Positions 30,116 to 38,842 of a stretch of 62,396 nt of DNA are shown here, one piece after another. The position numbers and the translations under genes are program-made. Below the pieces are notes generated by a model. It was not told where the DNA came from. It saw only the letters and a program-made list of their open reading frames with translations, and searched no databases. This stretch comes from a bacterium (lineage in GTDB: Bacteria > Zhuqueibacterota > Zhuqueibacteria > Residuimicrobiales > Residuimicrobiaceae), in contig JAKPUX010000220.1 in assembly GCA_029554865.1 (NCBI GenBank), positions 1 through 62,396 on the forward strand, written 5' to 3'. Numbering within the stretch: position 1 is the stretch's first letter; each line of letters opens with the position of its first letter.

Positions 30116-30484
30116 TTAATCCGGACGCGCCTCGCGGGCCGAGACGGTGATGATCTCATAGATGTGGGCGGCGAGGGCTGAAATGAAGATCATCACCAGC
30201 AGCAGGACAAAGATTTCGCCTCCGGCCGTCTTGAGCAGTCCGAAAGCGCGCCCGAACTTGATAAAGATCGGCATGGCCAGCGCGCTGATGATCAGGGCGC
30301 AAAGGATGCTCATCCAGAGCTTGCGGAAATTCTCACGACCGCCGGCGAAATAAGCGATGACCACGATCAAACAGGCCAGGGCAAAGGCGACAATGGAAAC
30401 GGTGGGATGGACTTCAAACCAGACCAGCAGATCGCTGCTGCGCTCACTGGCCACTGCAACTGTTTTGGGATCAGGAATAGGCAT
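30116..30484 (-). CDS. small integral membrane protein of unknown function
   Basis: A 122-residue protein with three clear hydrophobic helices (about 29-49, 57-77 and 90-112) and short polar loops. The N-terminal 25 residues are polar. No family was recognised, and no charged residues inside the helices suggest transport chemistry. It starts at ATG 30484 without an obvious SD. Codon use and frame length look genuine relative to the antisense frames. It stands alone between the TPR gene and a long intergenic region. Confidence 0.6.
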   Translation of the reverse strand: MPIPDPKTVAVASERSSDLLVWFEVHPTVSIVAFALACLIVVIAYFAGGRENFRKLWMSILCALIISALAMPIFIKFGRAFGLLKTAGGEIFVLLLVMIFISALAAHIYEIITVSAREARPD

Positions 30485-31102
30485 AATCGCCCCGCACTAA
30501 ATAATTTGCACCCAACCGAGGGGCCTGCGCGGCCATCCTCTGCTTAATTTTGTAAAAATATGGAGAAATAGCAAGCTATTTCTGCCGGGCTTGCCAGGAT
30601 TGACTGCTCCCGTCGACCATTTCCCGGTGCAGGCCATCAGACGCCCTCCATCCCGTAAACAGGTCCTTTGCCACGATCGCTCCTTCGACTGCAGAAAAAT
30701 ACGACAATTATTGTGATTTCAGCGCCTGCATTGTTGTTTTTTTTATATTTTTTGCTTAAGCTATTTAGTTTAAAACAAAATTCACGGTATATGCCCGTGC
30801 CCGGGCGTTCTTTTCCGGGACGGTCAAAAAGGGCTGGCCGCTTGTTTCACTTGAAATTCTGTTTTTAATCTTTTAGTATAATTTGCCCGCTATGGGCCCC
30901 TCTCTTGCACTTTAGTGGACAGTTCTTTCTCACCGGTCGCGACGATACTGCTGCAGCAACACAGGCAGCCGATAAGACCGGATTTGATTTCCGATATATC
31001 CTGCAGGCGTGTGTCCGCCCGAAGGTACAACACCGACCTGTGGAGACGAGCTGCACCCTTAATCAACCTGCCCACAGTTCAACGACCGATGGAGACTAAT
31101 CA
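30485..31102. other. 618-base intergenic region upstream of the selenocysteine-cytochrome locus
   Basis: No convincing gene is present. The left part holds an inverted repeat, GAAATAGC-AA-GCTATTTC (30564-30581). The stretch 30700-30790 is AT-rich. A possible plus-strand promoter has TATAAT at 30877-30882, but its best -35 (TTGAAA, 30851-30856) is 20 bases away, longer than usual. If it is real, the cytochrome mRNA would have a leader of about 210 bases containing GC-rich inverted segments. I compared the leader with c-di-GMP and cobalamin riboswitch cores by eye and saw no match. Confidence 0.4.
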
Positions 31103-32383
31103 GTGAAAAAGACCCTATTCTCCTGGACACTGCTTCTCCTCGCCGGACTCTTGTGCATGCACTGCGCTGAAAAGAGTCCACAATCCCCGGCCAAATTTAA
31201 TTTGAGCAAGGCGGATGGATGCGTCTCCTGCCATACCAACGCCGATCTTCTCAAATCCCTCGCCACCCCCCTCCCTCCTGTCACCGAATCGGGCGAAGGC
31301 TGAGGCGGCTCTGTGTCTCAGGTTGAGGCATGGCAGATGGTTAATGTTCATCCTTCGTTCCTCGATTCAAAGCACGGCAAAATCGGCTGCACCGGCTGTC
31401 ATGGTGGCGATGCTACTGCCATCGAAATGGAAAAGGCCCATGCCGCCATGGTCGCCGCCCCCAGCGACGGAGAGAATCCGGTTTGCGGAACCTGTCATGG
31501 TGACATTGCGGCCGAGCACAGCGGCAGTATGCACAAGACAATGAAGGGGTATTACCATCTCATCGAAAAGCGTCTGGGCCGGGACATCTCCACCGACAGC
31601 GAGCTGGTGAACCATTTCAACAAGGAGTGCGGCAAGTGCCACGCCAGCTGCGGACAGTGTCATGTCTCCAGGCCGGTCTCGGTTCAAGGCGGCTTCGTTC
31701 AAGGCCACAATTTCTACACTCCGCCCGACAACAAGGAAAACTGCACGGCCTGTCACGGCAGCCGCATCGGCGCCGAGTTCTATGGGGAAAATGAGGGGCT
31801 GGCTGCTGACGTGCACTGGATTCCCAATGTCAAGCGCTGCGAGTTCTGTCACGATGCCGCCTCCATCCACTCCACTTCCAGCGGAGCGAACACGCGCATG
31901 GAAGACACCGACATCATCCGCTGTGAGGCATGCCACGCCGGTGCGCAGGCCGGAAACCGCTGGCATAACAAGCACTGGGGTGATCTCTCATGTCAGGTCT
32001 GTCACTCCCAGCCCTACAAGAACTGCAACAGCTGTCACACCGGCGGGGCGGGCATTACCGGCAGTTCCTATATGACCCTGAAAATCGCCAAGAATCCCCT
32101 GCGCTCCCCCTCCCGGCCTTACAAGTATGTCACCGTGCGCCACATCCCGATCGCGCGGGACACGTACGCGAGTTGGGGGATCCCGGATCTGCCCAACTAT
32201 GATTCTGAGCCGACCTGGAAATATGCCACTCCGCACAATATCAAGCGCTGGACGGCCCAGACTGACACCAGCGGCGGCGCCGCCTGCGCAGAAAAGTGCC
32301 ACAAGAGCAGCTACTATCTGACTCTCGAGGATCTTCCTGCCGGAGAGGTCGAGGCCAACCGGGCTTATGTATTAACTCGTTAG
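31103..32383 (+). CDS. multihaem cytochrome c with selenocysteine (in-frame UGA, Sec67), ExtKL-like
   Basis: One continuous frame of 427 codons interrupted only by TGA at 31301-31303 (codon 67, context SGEG-U-GGSV). The 5' part supplies a signal peptide (KKTLFSWTLLLLAGLLCMHC) and the first haem site (CVSCH). The 3' part supplies nine more CxxCH motifs and one CxxxCH (CAEKCH). The 3' part alone would lack an export signal and has only a GTG without SD, so the halves form one exported protein. A ten-pair hairpin with a GGU loop starts 7 bases after the UGA, as in bacterial SECIS elements. Role inferred: periplasmic or outer-surface electron transfer, perhaps to selenium or tellurium oxyanions as proposed for Ext-type loci. 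The SD is weak (GGAGA, 31091-31095). Confidence 0.85.
31301..31333 (+). promoter_or_regulatory. SECIS-like element: UGA followed by GGU-loop hairpin
   Basis: TGA at 31301-31303 is followed by 7 unpaired bases. Then CTGTGTCTCA (31311-31320) pairs with TGAGGCATGG (31324-31333) in ten consecutive pairs (seven Watson-Crick, three GU) around a GGT loop. Loop distance from UGA is 17 bases, and G is in the first loop positions, both as in known bacterial SECIS hairpins bound by SelB. Confidence 0.75.
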
Positions 32384-32454
32384 AACCATGGCAAAACAAG
32401 ATAAACAACCCTAATCCATCACACCTAATAACAAATCACCAAAGGAGAAATCGC

Positions 32455-33453
32455 ATGTTTCGCAAGTACCTGATGCTGGCTTTGATTGTAGGACTGTTTT
32501 TTGCTATCGGCTGCAGTGACGATGACAACAACCCTGTTGACCCCAAGAAGACGGACGAATTCGCCCTCGTCGAGGCCGCCGGCACTGCCTATTTCAGCAC
32601 CTACGTTACCACCTCCGGGGCCGCCCCCAATATTACCACCGCGGCCCTCTTCACCCTTTTGCAGGACGGGGATGCCACTAATGATCCGGTCATCGTCGAT
32701 TACCGTGCTGCAGCCGACTATGCTTCCGGCCATATCCGCGGCGCCATCAATATCACCCTGGCCACACTGGTCGACAAGCTCAACGACAACACCATCCCCA
32801 AGACCAAAAAAATCGTCAATGTCTGCTACACCGGCCAGAACTCCTCCTATGCCACGGCCTTTATGAACCTGCTCGGCTACGATGCCCAAAGCCTGATGTT
32901 CGGCATGTGCGGCGTCAGCACCACCGCCGGCGTCAACAAGACCGATCTCTGGATCAACCAGATCGCAGCTGATGAGTTCGCCTCCCAGCTGACCGCGACG
33001 GTGAGCACCCCCTCGACGGTGGTCCCCTTCCCGACCCTCTCGACCGGCAAGAAGAGCGCCGAGGAGATCATGAAGGCGCGTTTCCCGCTCGGGATCAGCA
33101 GCTGGTCGATCACCGCTGCCGATGTCTTCGCCAATCCGTCCAACTATTTCATCGTCAACTACTGGCCGAACGCCGAATACCTCAATCCCGGCCACATCCC
33201 CGGTGCTTTCTGCTTCGAGCCGAAGGTCTCTCTGGGCAAGGATCAGATGCTGAAGTACCTGCCGACGGACAAGACCATCGTCATCTACTGCTACACCGGA
33301 CAGACTTCCGCCCAACTCGCCTGCTACCTGCAGATGCTGGGCTACAATGCCAAGAGTCTGATGTTCGGCCAGAACGGTTTCGCCTACAACACCCTGACCA
33401 AGAGCAAGTACACCGTTCCGACCACCGATTATTCCGCGATCATCGTAAAGTAA
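32455..33453 (+). CDS. lipoprotein with two rhodanese domains (ExtH-like)
   Basis: A 332-residue protein with a lipoprotein signal ending in FAIGC (Cys about residue 20). It has two rhodanese-like domains (about 55-170 and 205-320), each with a cysteine active loop: NVCYTGQNSS and YCYTGQTSAQ. Each loop is followed by the same LGYxAxSLMFG segment, so the domains look like an internal duplication. Rhodaneses carry persulfide or selenide on the cysteine. The ATG at 32455 follows AAAGGAG and comes 71 bases after the cytochrome stop. A rhodanese-like protein next to multihaem cytochromes is the hallmark of Ext selenite/tellurite-reduction loci, from memory of the family naming. Location inferred: anchored in the outer or inner membrane facing the periplasm. 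Confidence 0.85.
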   Translation: MFRKYLMLALIVGLFFAIGCSDDDNNPVDPKKTDEFALVEAAGTAYFSTYVTTSGAAPNITTAALFTLLQDGDATNDPVIVDYRAAADYASGHIRGAINITLATLVDKLNDNTIPKTKKIVNVCYTGQNSSYATAFMNLLGYDAQSLMFGMCGVSTTAGVNKTDLWINQIAADEFASQLTATVSTPSTVVPFPTLSTGKKSAEEIMKARFPLGISSWSITAADVFANPSNYFIVNYWPNAEYLNPGHIPGAFCFEPKVSLGKDQMLKYLPTDKTIVIYCYTGQTSAQLACYLQMLGYNAKSLMFGQNGFAYNTLTKSKYTVPTTDYSAIIVK

Positions 33454-33569
33454 TCCCTGACGGGGGTGCGCCTGCCGGCGCGCCCCGTCAATTCCCGAGG
33501 CTCCACCTGCAGGGTGAACTCGAAAAAGCCGTATCCGCGGGGCATAATCGCATCCAGAAAGGGCGATCC

Positions 33570-34274
33570 ATGCATAAACTCCTTCCCGTCGCGCTGGGTT
33601 TGTTGATCCTGTTCTGCTTCTCCGGCTGTTCAGAAAAGAGCAATCCTCTGCCGTCAAAAAGCCATCCGGATGAATGGAATGTTGCCTCCTCCGCAAGCTT
33701 TCACGGTAAAAAAGTGCTCGCAAGCGGCAATGCCTCCTGCACAGGATGTCATGGCTATGAACTCGATGGCAGCGGCTCCGCTCCGGCCTGCCAGAGCTGT
33801 CACTCTCTTTATCCCCATGATACCCAGTGGATGGTCCTCGCTGACCAGGAATTTCATGGGGCCTATATTGCCAGAGACCACTGGTCGATGAAGAGCTGCA
33901 AAAAATGTCATGGTGATGATTATGCCGGCGGCAGCTCAAAGGTATCCTGCAACACCTGCCACACCGGCGAGGGTGGCCCGGAATCCTGCGCCACCTGTCA
34001 CGGCAGCCTCAAGAATCCTGCCCCTCCCGAAGACCTTTCGGGTAATGTCGCCACCAGCTCGATGGGTGTCGGCGCCCACCAGCTCCACATGGATGGATAT
34101 GGAAGCTGCAACATCTGCCATGTCGTTCCGGCCAGTATGAGCGATGCCGGCCACATCGATGGCGTCGAACACGCCGAGGTGCTGGCGAAGAGAAGCTGGA
34201 ACCGCACCACCGGCACCTGCGTCACCGGCTGCCACACCAGCACGGCAAAAAGCTACATCTGGAACAGCTTTTGA
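33570..34274 (+). CDS. multihaem cytochrome c lipoprotein
   Basis: A 234-residue protein with a lipoprotein signal (LFCFSGC, Cys about 20), six CxxCH motifs (CTGCH, CQSCH, CKKCH, CNTCH, CATCH, CNICH) and one CxxxCH near the C-terminus (CVTGCH). Spacing resembles the CxxxCH/GSU-type lipoprotein cytochromes of metal reducers. It is probably a haem wire partner of the selenocysteine cytochrome, with the rhodanese lipoprotein between them. It ends the operon; a strong terminator follows at 34305-34348. Which Ext subunit it corresponds to is not certain. Confidence 0.85.
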   Translation: MHKLLPVALGLLILFCFSGCSEKSNPLPSKSHPDEWNVASSASFHGKKVLASGNASCTGCHGYELDGSGSAPACQSCHSLYPHDTQWMVLADQEFHGAYIARDHWSMKSCKKCHGDDYAGGSSKVSCNTCHTGEGGPESCATCHGSLKNPAPPEDLSGNVATSSMGVGAHQLHMDGYGSCNICHVVPASMSDAGHIDGVEHAEVLAKRSWNRTTGTCVTGCHTSTAKSYIWNSF

Positions 34275-34304
34275 TATCCTGCTGAACGCCTGACCACAAC
34301 GTAC

Positions 34305-34348
34305 AAAAAAGCCCTCACACTCAGCACAGCTGAGCGGAGGGCTTTTTT
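34305..34348. terminator. bidirectional Rho-independent terminator
   Basis: AAAAAAGCCCTC (34305-34316) pairs with GAGGGCTTTTTT (34337-34348), enclosing an inner CTCAGC-ACA-GCTGAG hairpin. Both flanks have A/T runs, so it can terminate the cytochrome operon on the plus strand and the desulfhydrase-like gene on the minus strand. Confidence 0.9.
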
Positions 34349-34383
34349 ACTTAAAGGCGGAAGCCAGCAGGATGCTCTGGCGT

Positions 34384-35388
34384 CTACTCCTCCAGCAGGG
34401 ATTGGAAGGTCTCCGTCACCCCCATCAGTCCAAAGAGACCGCCGCTGTGGAGAAAGAGGATGTTGCGCATCCCGGTGAAGCGGCCCCTGGCGATTTCCTG
34501 CACCAGTCCGTGCATAGCCTTGCCTGTATAAACCGGATCGAGGAGCAGGGCCTCGCGTCTGGCCAGGCGGATGATGGTCTGCAGTTCCCGGGGCCTGGAT
34601 TTACCGTAGCCGTCACCGATATAACCGTCGATGATGCTGATCATCTCCGGCCGGATGATCAGGTCAGGCAGGTAAAGCGAGCGTACCTCACCAAGAATCT
34701 CGATGACGCGGCGTGTGAAATAGTCGGCGTCATCGCAGATGTTAATGCCGATGACCTGTGCATCCCACCCCTCGATCTCCTTGCCAAGGATCAGGCCGGC
34801 CAGGGTACCACCCGAGCCCACGGCGCATATTACAGCATCGAAACGGACGCCCAGCATTTTCTCCTGTTCCATGATCTCGGCGACGGCATGGGCGTATCCA
34901 AAAGCGCCGAGGCCGTCCGAGGCCCCTTCCGGGATGACGAAAGGACGCAGTCCCAGGCGTTTATAGCCCTCCGCGAGGTTGTCCATGATCTGCTGTCTTT
35001 GCTCCCGGTACTCCTCAGGGGTGATAAAGGTACATTCGGCCCCGTAGAGGCGGTCAAGGAAATAGTTACCCTGCATGAGCTCAGGCTTGACGCCGCGCAG
35101 GACGAGATGGGCTTTCATGCCCAGACGGGAAGCGGCGATGACCGTAGCGCGGGCGTGGTTGGACTGAACTGCACCGCAGGTGATGAGCACATCCGCTTTC
35201 TCGTCCTGCGCCGCCCGGGTCACGAATTCCAGCTTCCTGATCTTGTTGCCGCTCAGGTCCATACCGGTCAGATCGTCCCGCTTGACCCAGATGGATGGTC
35301 CTCCGAGATCAGCGCTCCAGCGCACAAGCGGATCAATCGGGGTGGGCAGATTGGCCAGGGACAGACGTTCGGGTTTGGTCCAAGCCAT
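34384..35388 (-). CDS. dcyD: PLP-dependent D-cysteine desulfhydrase / ACC deaminase family enzyme
   Basis: About 334 residues of the fold-II PLP family. The Lys-containing motif LSGNKIRKLEF (PLP Lys about 50), the GAVQSNHARA substrate loop and the AVGSGGTLAGL phosphate-binding loop fit the D-cysteine desulfhydrase/ACC deaminase branch. Likely reaction: D-cysteine to pyruvate, sulfide and ammonia. ACC deaminase activity cannot be excluded from sequence alone. ATG 35388 is chosen for its AGGAGAAG SD; the frame extends 14 codons further upstream without one. It is a single gene, convergent with the cytochrome operon. Confidence 0.82.
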   Translation of the reverse strand: MAWTKPERLSLANLPTPIDPLVRWSADLGGPSIWVKRDDLTGMDLSGNKIRKLEFVTRAAQDEKADVLITCGAVQSNHARATVIAASRLGMKAHLVLRGVKPELMQGNYFLDRLYGAECTFITPEEYREQRQQIMDNLAEGYKRLGLRPFVIPEGASDGLGAFGYAHAVAEIMEQEKMLGVRFDAVICAVGSGGTLAGLILGKEIEGWDAQVIGINICDDADYFTRRVIEILGEVRSLYLPDLIIRPEMISIIDGYIGDGYGKSRPRELQTIIRLARREALLLDPVYTGKAMHGLVQEIARGRFTGMRNILFLHSGGLFGLMGVTETFQSLLEE

Positions 35389-35446
35389 GGAACTTCTCCT
35401 GGAGAAGGGGTAAGGTGAACATCGCCGCACGAGTTTAATTCTGTTA

Positions 35447-35483
35447 AAAGAAAAAGCCTCCCGGCAGGCTCACCGGAAGGCTT
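35447..35483 (-). terminator. Rho-independent terminator of the long minus-strand operon ending in the ROK kinase
   Basis: On the minus strand AAGCCTTCCGG pairs with CCGGGAGGCTT around a short loop, and TTTTTCTTTT follows. It lies directly after the ROK kinase stop. Confidence 0.88.
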
Positions 35484-35489
35484 GGCATC

Positions 35490-36455
35490 TCACATGTGCC
35501 AGGCTTTATAGCTGTCGGCGGCGAGGGCGATCGCCCCGACCACGCCGGCATTGTTGCCCAGCTCCGCCCTCACCAGGCGGGCGATGCTTTGTGCTGCAGT
35601 GAGGACGTGGCCGTCAACATTTTGCCATATGCGGGTGATGAAAGCATCCCCGGCGTCGGCGACACCGCCGCCGATAACGATAATTTCCGGGTTGAAGATA
35701 TTGATGATATTGCCAATGGCCACCCCCAGATAAAAGCAAACTTCATCGATTGTCTGCATGGCCTCTTCTTCACCACTGCGGGCGTGGGCGAAGATCAGCT
35801 CGGTATTGAGCCGTTCGGGCAGTGGCATGTGGCGGGCGGCAAGCTTTTCCTTATAGTTCCTGACCATAGCAGTGGCCGAGGCATAGGCCTCGACACAACC
35901 TGAGCTGCCGCAGCCGCATTTGGGACCCTGAAAATTAATGGTCATATGGCCCAGTTCAGCACCGGAAAAGCCGGCTCCGCGGAAAAGCTGATCGTTGATG
36001 ACCACGCCGCCCCCGATACCCGTTCCAAGGGTAAGGCCGACGACGTTGGGGCATCCCTTGGCGGCGCCGAAGCGGGCTTCGGCGAGAATGGCAATATTGG
36101 CATCATTGTCCGCATAGACGGGGATGTGGTATTTCTCCTGGATCCGGCCGCGGATATCGGCATTGGTCCATAAGGGCAGATTGGGCGTATTGCCGAGTAC
36201 CCGCCCGGTGTTGAAATCGATCGCGCCCGGGCTGCCGACCCCGATGGCGCCCACCTCCACGCCCTCCTTCTCAGCCTTTTCGAGCAGTTCGGCGACGGCC
36301 TGGAACATTACGTTGAAAATCGCGTCAGCCGACTGGCTGCCATGGCTTGGCAGCTTGCCCTTGTGCAGAATGGTTCCGTCCCCCGTGCCGAGGGCATATT
36401 TTAAAAAAGTGCCTCCCAGATCAAGACCGATGAATGCCTTTTCCTTCTGCCCCAT
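35490..36455 (-). CDS. ROK-family sugar kinase (glucokinase-like)
   Basis: A 321-residue ROK protein: N-terminal phosphate loop GLDLGGTFLKYA, catalytic-loop region YADNDANIAILAEA with the base Asp, and the ROK zinc cluster GPKCGCGSSGCVEAYAS (about 185-201). No DNA-binding domain is present, so it is a kinase rather than a repressor. Glucose is the likeliest substrate; N-acetylated sugars are possible. ATG 36455 has SD AGGAGA; a longer upstream frame has no SD. It follows def by 113 bases. Confidence 0.88.
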   Translation of the reverse strand: MGQKEKAFIGLDLGGTFLKYALGTGDGTILHKGKLPSHGSQSADAIFNVMFQAVAELLEKAEKEGVEVGAIGVGSPGAIDFNTGRVLGNTPNLPLWTNADIRGRIQEKYHIPVYADNDANIAILAEARFGAAKGCPNVVGLTLGTGIGGGVVINDQLFRGAGFSGAELGHMTINFQGPKCGCGSSGCVEAYASATAMVRNYKEKLAARHMPLPERLNTELIFAHARSGEEEAMQTIDEVCFYLGVAIGNIINIFNPEIIVIGGGVADAGDAFITRIWQNVDGHVLTAAQSIARLVRAELGNNAGVVGAIALAADSYKAWHM

Positions 36456-36568
36456 TCTATCTCCTGTGGATTGGTCGTGTTGTAACGAACAAGTGGTCTG
36501 TTCCGCTTCCCGAGCCGTCCCTTCAAATGGCAGCGTGTCCGGCAACATACAAAATAAAGCGGAGATTA

Positions 36569-37159
36569 TCAAGCAATTTCGGTTTCGGCCTCGAAACGGA
36601 TTCCCTGCAGTCCGGTGTGATACCGGCTGGTGTATTGGTGCTGGATATCAGGCAGGGTGGCGTTTTTGGTCGAATACTCTTTGCGGCCATCCTCGATGAT
36701 CCAGACCAGGGTATCCGCATTGGCGCGGTCGATGTAGAGGATGCCGTTAAGGTGGTCGATCTCGTGCTGAAGAACGCGGGCAAAGTGGCCCCTGGCTGTG
36801 ATCTCGATCTCCTCACCTGCGGGGGTTTGGGCCTTGACGATGATCTTGAAATATCGCGGTACTTCCGCCTGCAGACCGGGCAAGCTGAGACAGCCCTCGA
36901 TATCGCTCTCCTTCTTTTCGCTGTAGGCCACGATCTCCGGATTGATGAGAATGTGGAGCTTTTTGTGGTCGACGTCTTTGGCGACGAGAAGTTGTTTGGG
37001 GACATTGACCTGGTTCGCAGCGAGGCCGACGCCATCGAGGGCCTCCATGGTTTCAACCATGTCCCGAATGAAGGATTCCGCCAGTTCAGCGGGGTGCACC
37101 GCTTTCGCCTTTTTGCGCAGGGTGGGATGTCCGTATTTGATGACGGGGAGAATAGCCAT
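36569..37159 (-). CDS. def: peptide deformylase
   Basis: A 196-residue protein with all three metalloprotease motifs: GVGLAANQV, EGCLSLPG (Cys metal ligand) and QHEIDHLNGIL (two His ligands and the catalytic Glu). It removes formyl groups from nascent proteins. ATG 37159 gives the standard MAILPVIKYGHPTLR start; the gene follows lipA by 10 bases. The C-terminus is about 25 residues longer than in Escherichia coli. Confidence 0.96.
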   Translation of the reverse strand: MAILPVIKYGHPTLRKKAKAVHPAELAESFIRDMVETMEALDGVGLAANQVNVPKQLLVAKDVDHKKLHILINPEIVAYSEKKESDIEGCLSLPGLQAEVPRYFKIIVKAQTPAGEEIEITARGHFARVLQHEIDHLNGILYIDRANADTLVWIIEDGRKEYSTKNATLPDIQHQYTSRYHTGLQGIRFEAETEIA

Positions 37160-37169
37160 GATATTACCT

Positions 37170-38033
37170 TCAGTTAGCAGAGTCCGCCGCCTCTTCGGCG
37201 TGGTAAGAGCTGCGCACCAGCGGTCCGGACTCGACATGGGGGAAACCCATTTCCAGCCCGAGGCGGCGCAGTTCAGCAAATTCAGTAGGTTCTACAAATC
37301 GTTCAACCGGCAGGTGATGGCGCGAGGGGGGCAAATATTGCCCTAGAGTGATGATCTGACAGTCGATGTTGCGCAGATCCCTGAGGGTTCTAATCAGCTG
37401 GTCGCGGCTCTCTCCCACGCCCAGCATCAGCCCCGATTTAGTCGTGGCGCCGTGCCGGCGTGCAGAGTCGAGGAGGTCGAGGGAGCGGTGGTAATCGGCC
37501 TGTGGTCTGACCCTGGGATAGAGCTCCTCGACGGTTTCGAGATTGTGGTTGAGCACATCGGGGTTCTGCGCCAGCAGGGTCATCAAGGCCTCCTTTGAGC
37601 CGGCGAAATCGGGGATCAGCACCTCGATCCGGCAGCCGGGATTGGCTGTGCGGATGGCCGCGATGGTCCGTGCAAAGGCGCCGGCCCCGCCATCGGGCAG
37701 ATCATCGCGGGTGACCGAAGTGACCACCGCATAACGGAGGTCGAGGGATTTAACCGCTTCGGCGACGCGCCGCGGTTCATCGGGATCAACGGCCTCGAGA
37801 GCGCCATGCGAGATGGCGCAGAAGGTGCAGTTGCGCGAACAGCTGTCACCGAGGATCATAAAGGTGGCGGTTTTTTTCGCCCAGCATTCACCGATGTTGG
37901 GGCAGCGGGCGCTCTGGCAGACGGTATGCAGATTCTGGACGTCGACCAGCTGCCTGACGCTGTAAAAGGCGCCTTTGCCGGTGAGATCCACCTTGAGCCA
38001 ATGGGGACGCCTGGTTTCGTTCGCTGATTGCAT
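37170..38033 (-). CDS. lipA: lipoyl synthase
   Basis: A 287-residue radical SAM enzyme. The auxiliary cluster cysteines are C39, C44 and C50 (CQSARCPNIGEC), the radical SAM cluster is C65, C69 and C72 (CSRNCTFC), and the C-terminal serine ligand motif RSSYHAEE is present. It inserts two sulfurs into octanoyl-lipoyl domains, such as that of the E2 component encoded upstream in the same orientation. Starts at ATG 38033. No lipB or lplA is in the window. Confidence 0.97.
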   Translation of the reverse strand: MQSANETRRPHWLKVDLTGKGAFYSVRQLVDVQNLHTVCQSARCPNIGECWAKKTATFMILGDSCSRNCTFCAISHGALEAVDPDEPRRVAEAVKSLDLRYAVVTSVTRDDLPDGGAGAFARTIAAIRTANPGCRIEVLIPDFAGSKEALMTLLAQNPDVLNHNLETVEELYPRVRPQADYHRSLDLLDSARRHGATTKSGLMLGVGESRDQLIRTLRDLRNIDCQIITLGQYLPPSRHHLPVERFVEPTEFAELRRLGLEMGFPHVESGPLVRSSYHAEEAADSAN

Positions 38034-38134
38034 CGTGTAATATACAAAAATATTTTTCGAGGGACAACACTAATATCGGAGCCGGAGACGGCCACAACCG
38101 CCTCCGGCCTTTCAACGAGGGTGGTGCTGCGGTG

Positions 38135-38821
38135 TCATTCTCCGTGCTTCTGGACGGCGAGGATGTATTTGCCGAAGGCTTCGCTGGTCCATGGCATCTT
38201 TTCCCGGAAAATGGCGTTGATCGCCTCGGCGTAGAGGCGGATCTCGTACTGGGCATGCTCTTCGGTGCGCAGCGAGAGGAAATTCATCAGCGAGCGGGCA
38301 TTGACGGTCCAGTAGAACTGGGTGTAGAGGGAGAGGGGCAGGACGAGGCGGGCGTGCTCCCTGGCGACGCCACGCTCGAGCAGCTCCTGGTAGAGTTCAT
38401 AGGCGCTTTGATAAAAGGAGGCCATCCTGGCACGCAGTTCAATGTTGTCCTCTTCGGCGAGGTCATCATATCGATAATTGCGCGTCTTTTGTGTGCGCAG
38501 GTGGTCGGGGAGGCAGAACTCCTCCTGCATGGTGGCATAGCGGCCGGAGATCTCGTTGTAGCTGGCGATGCGGTGGCGGAACCACTGGCGGGCGACGAAA
38601 ATGGGACATTTGATATGAAATTTAAAGACCGAGTGTTCAAAGGGAGTCTCGTGGCGGTTGGCGAGGAGAAAGTCGAGCAGCTTGTGGTCCCTTTCCGGAT
38701 CAGTGGATTCCTTGCCAAAGGAGACCCGGGCGGCCTGGACCACCGCCAGATCACCGCCCATAAAGTCCATGAGCCTGACGAAACCGTGATCGAGCACGGG
38801 AATATCGTTGAGTACCTGCAA
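38135..38821 (-). CDS. thyX: FAD-dependent thymidylate synthase
   Basis: A 228-residue protein with the ThyX signature RHRIASYNEISGRY (residues 82-95) and typical flanks (VVQAARVSFGK, ETPFEHSVFKFHIKCPIFVARQW). It makes dTMP from dUMP with methylene-tetrahydrofolate and FAD. The TTG start at 38821 has AGGA 5 bases upstream and gives the usual length; no ATG exists near the family's expected N-terminus. It follows the E2 gene by 21 bases. Confidence 0.95.
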   Translation of the reverse strand: MQVLNDIPVLDHGFVRLMDFMGGDLAVVQAARVSFGKESTDPERDHKLLDFLLANRHETPFEHSVFKFHIKCPIFVARQWFRHRIASYNEISGRYATMQEEFCLPDHLRTQKTRNYRYDDLAEEDNIELRARMASFYQSAYELYQELLERGVAREHARLVLPLSLYTQFYWTVNARSLMNFLSLRTEEHAQYEIRLYAEAINAIFREKMPWTSEAFGKYILAVQKHGE

Positions 38822-38842
38822 CTCAATCCTGCCTTTCGGTGA

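Noticed and set aside
30900-31102. Possible riboswitch in the leader of the selenocysteine-cytochrome operon
   Set aside because: I compared it with the c-di-GMP and cobalamin riboswitch cores by eye and found no match; recorded only as a leader.
31103-31303. A separate short ORF ending at the TGA, or a pseudogene made of two fragments
   Set aside because: The frame is the same on both sides, the second part has no SD or signal peptide, haem motifs lie on both sides, and a SECIS-like hairpin follows the TGA. Recoding explains all of this better.
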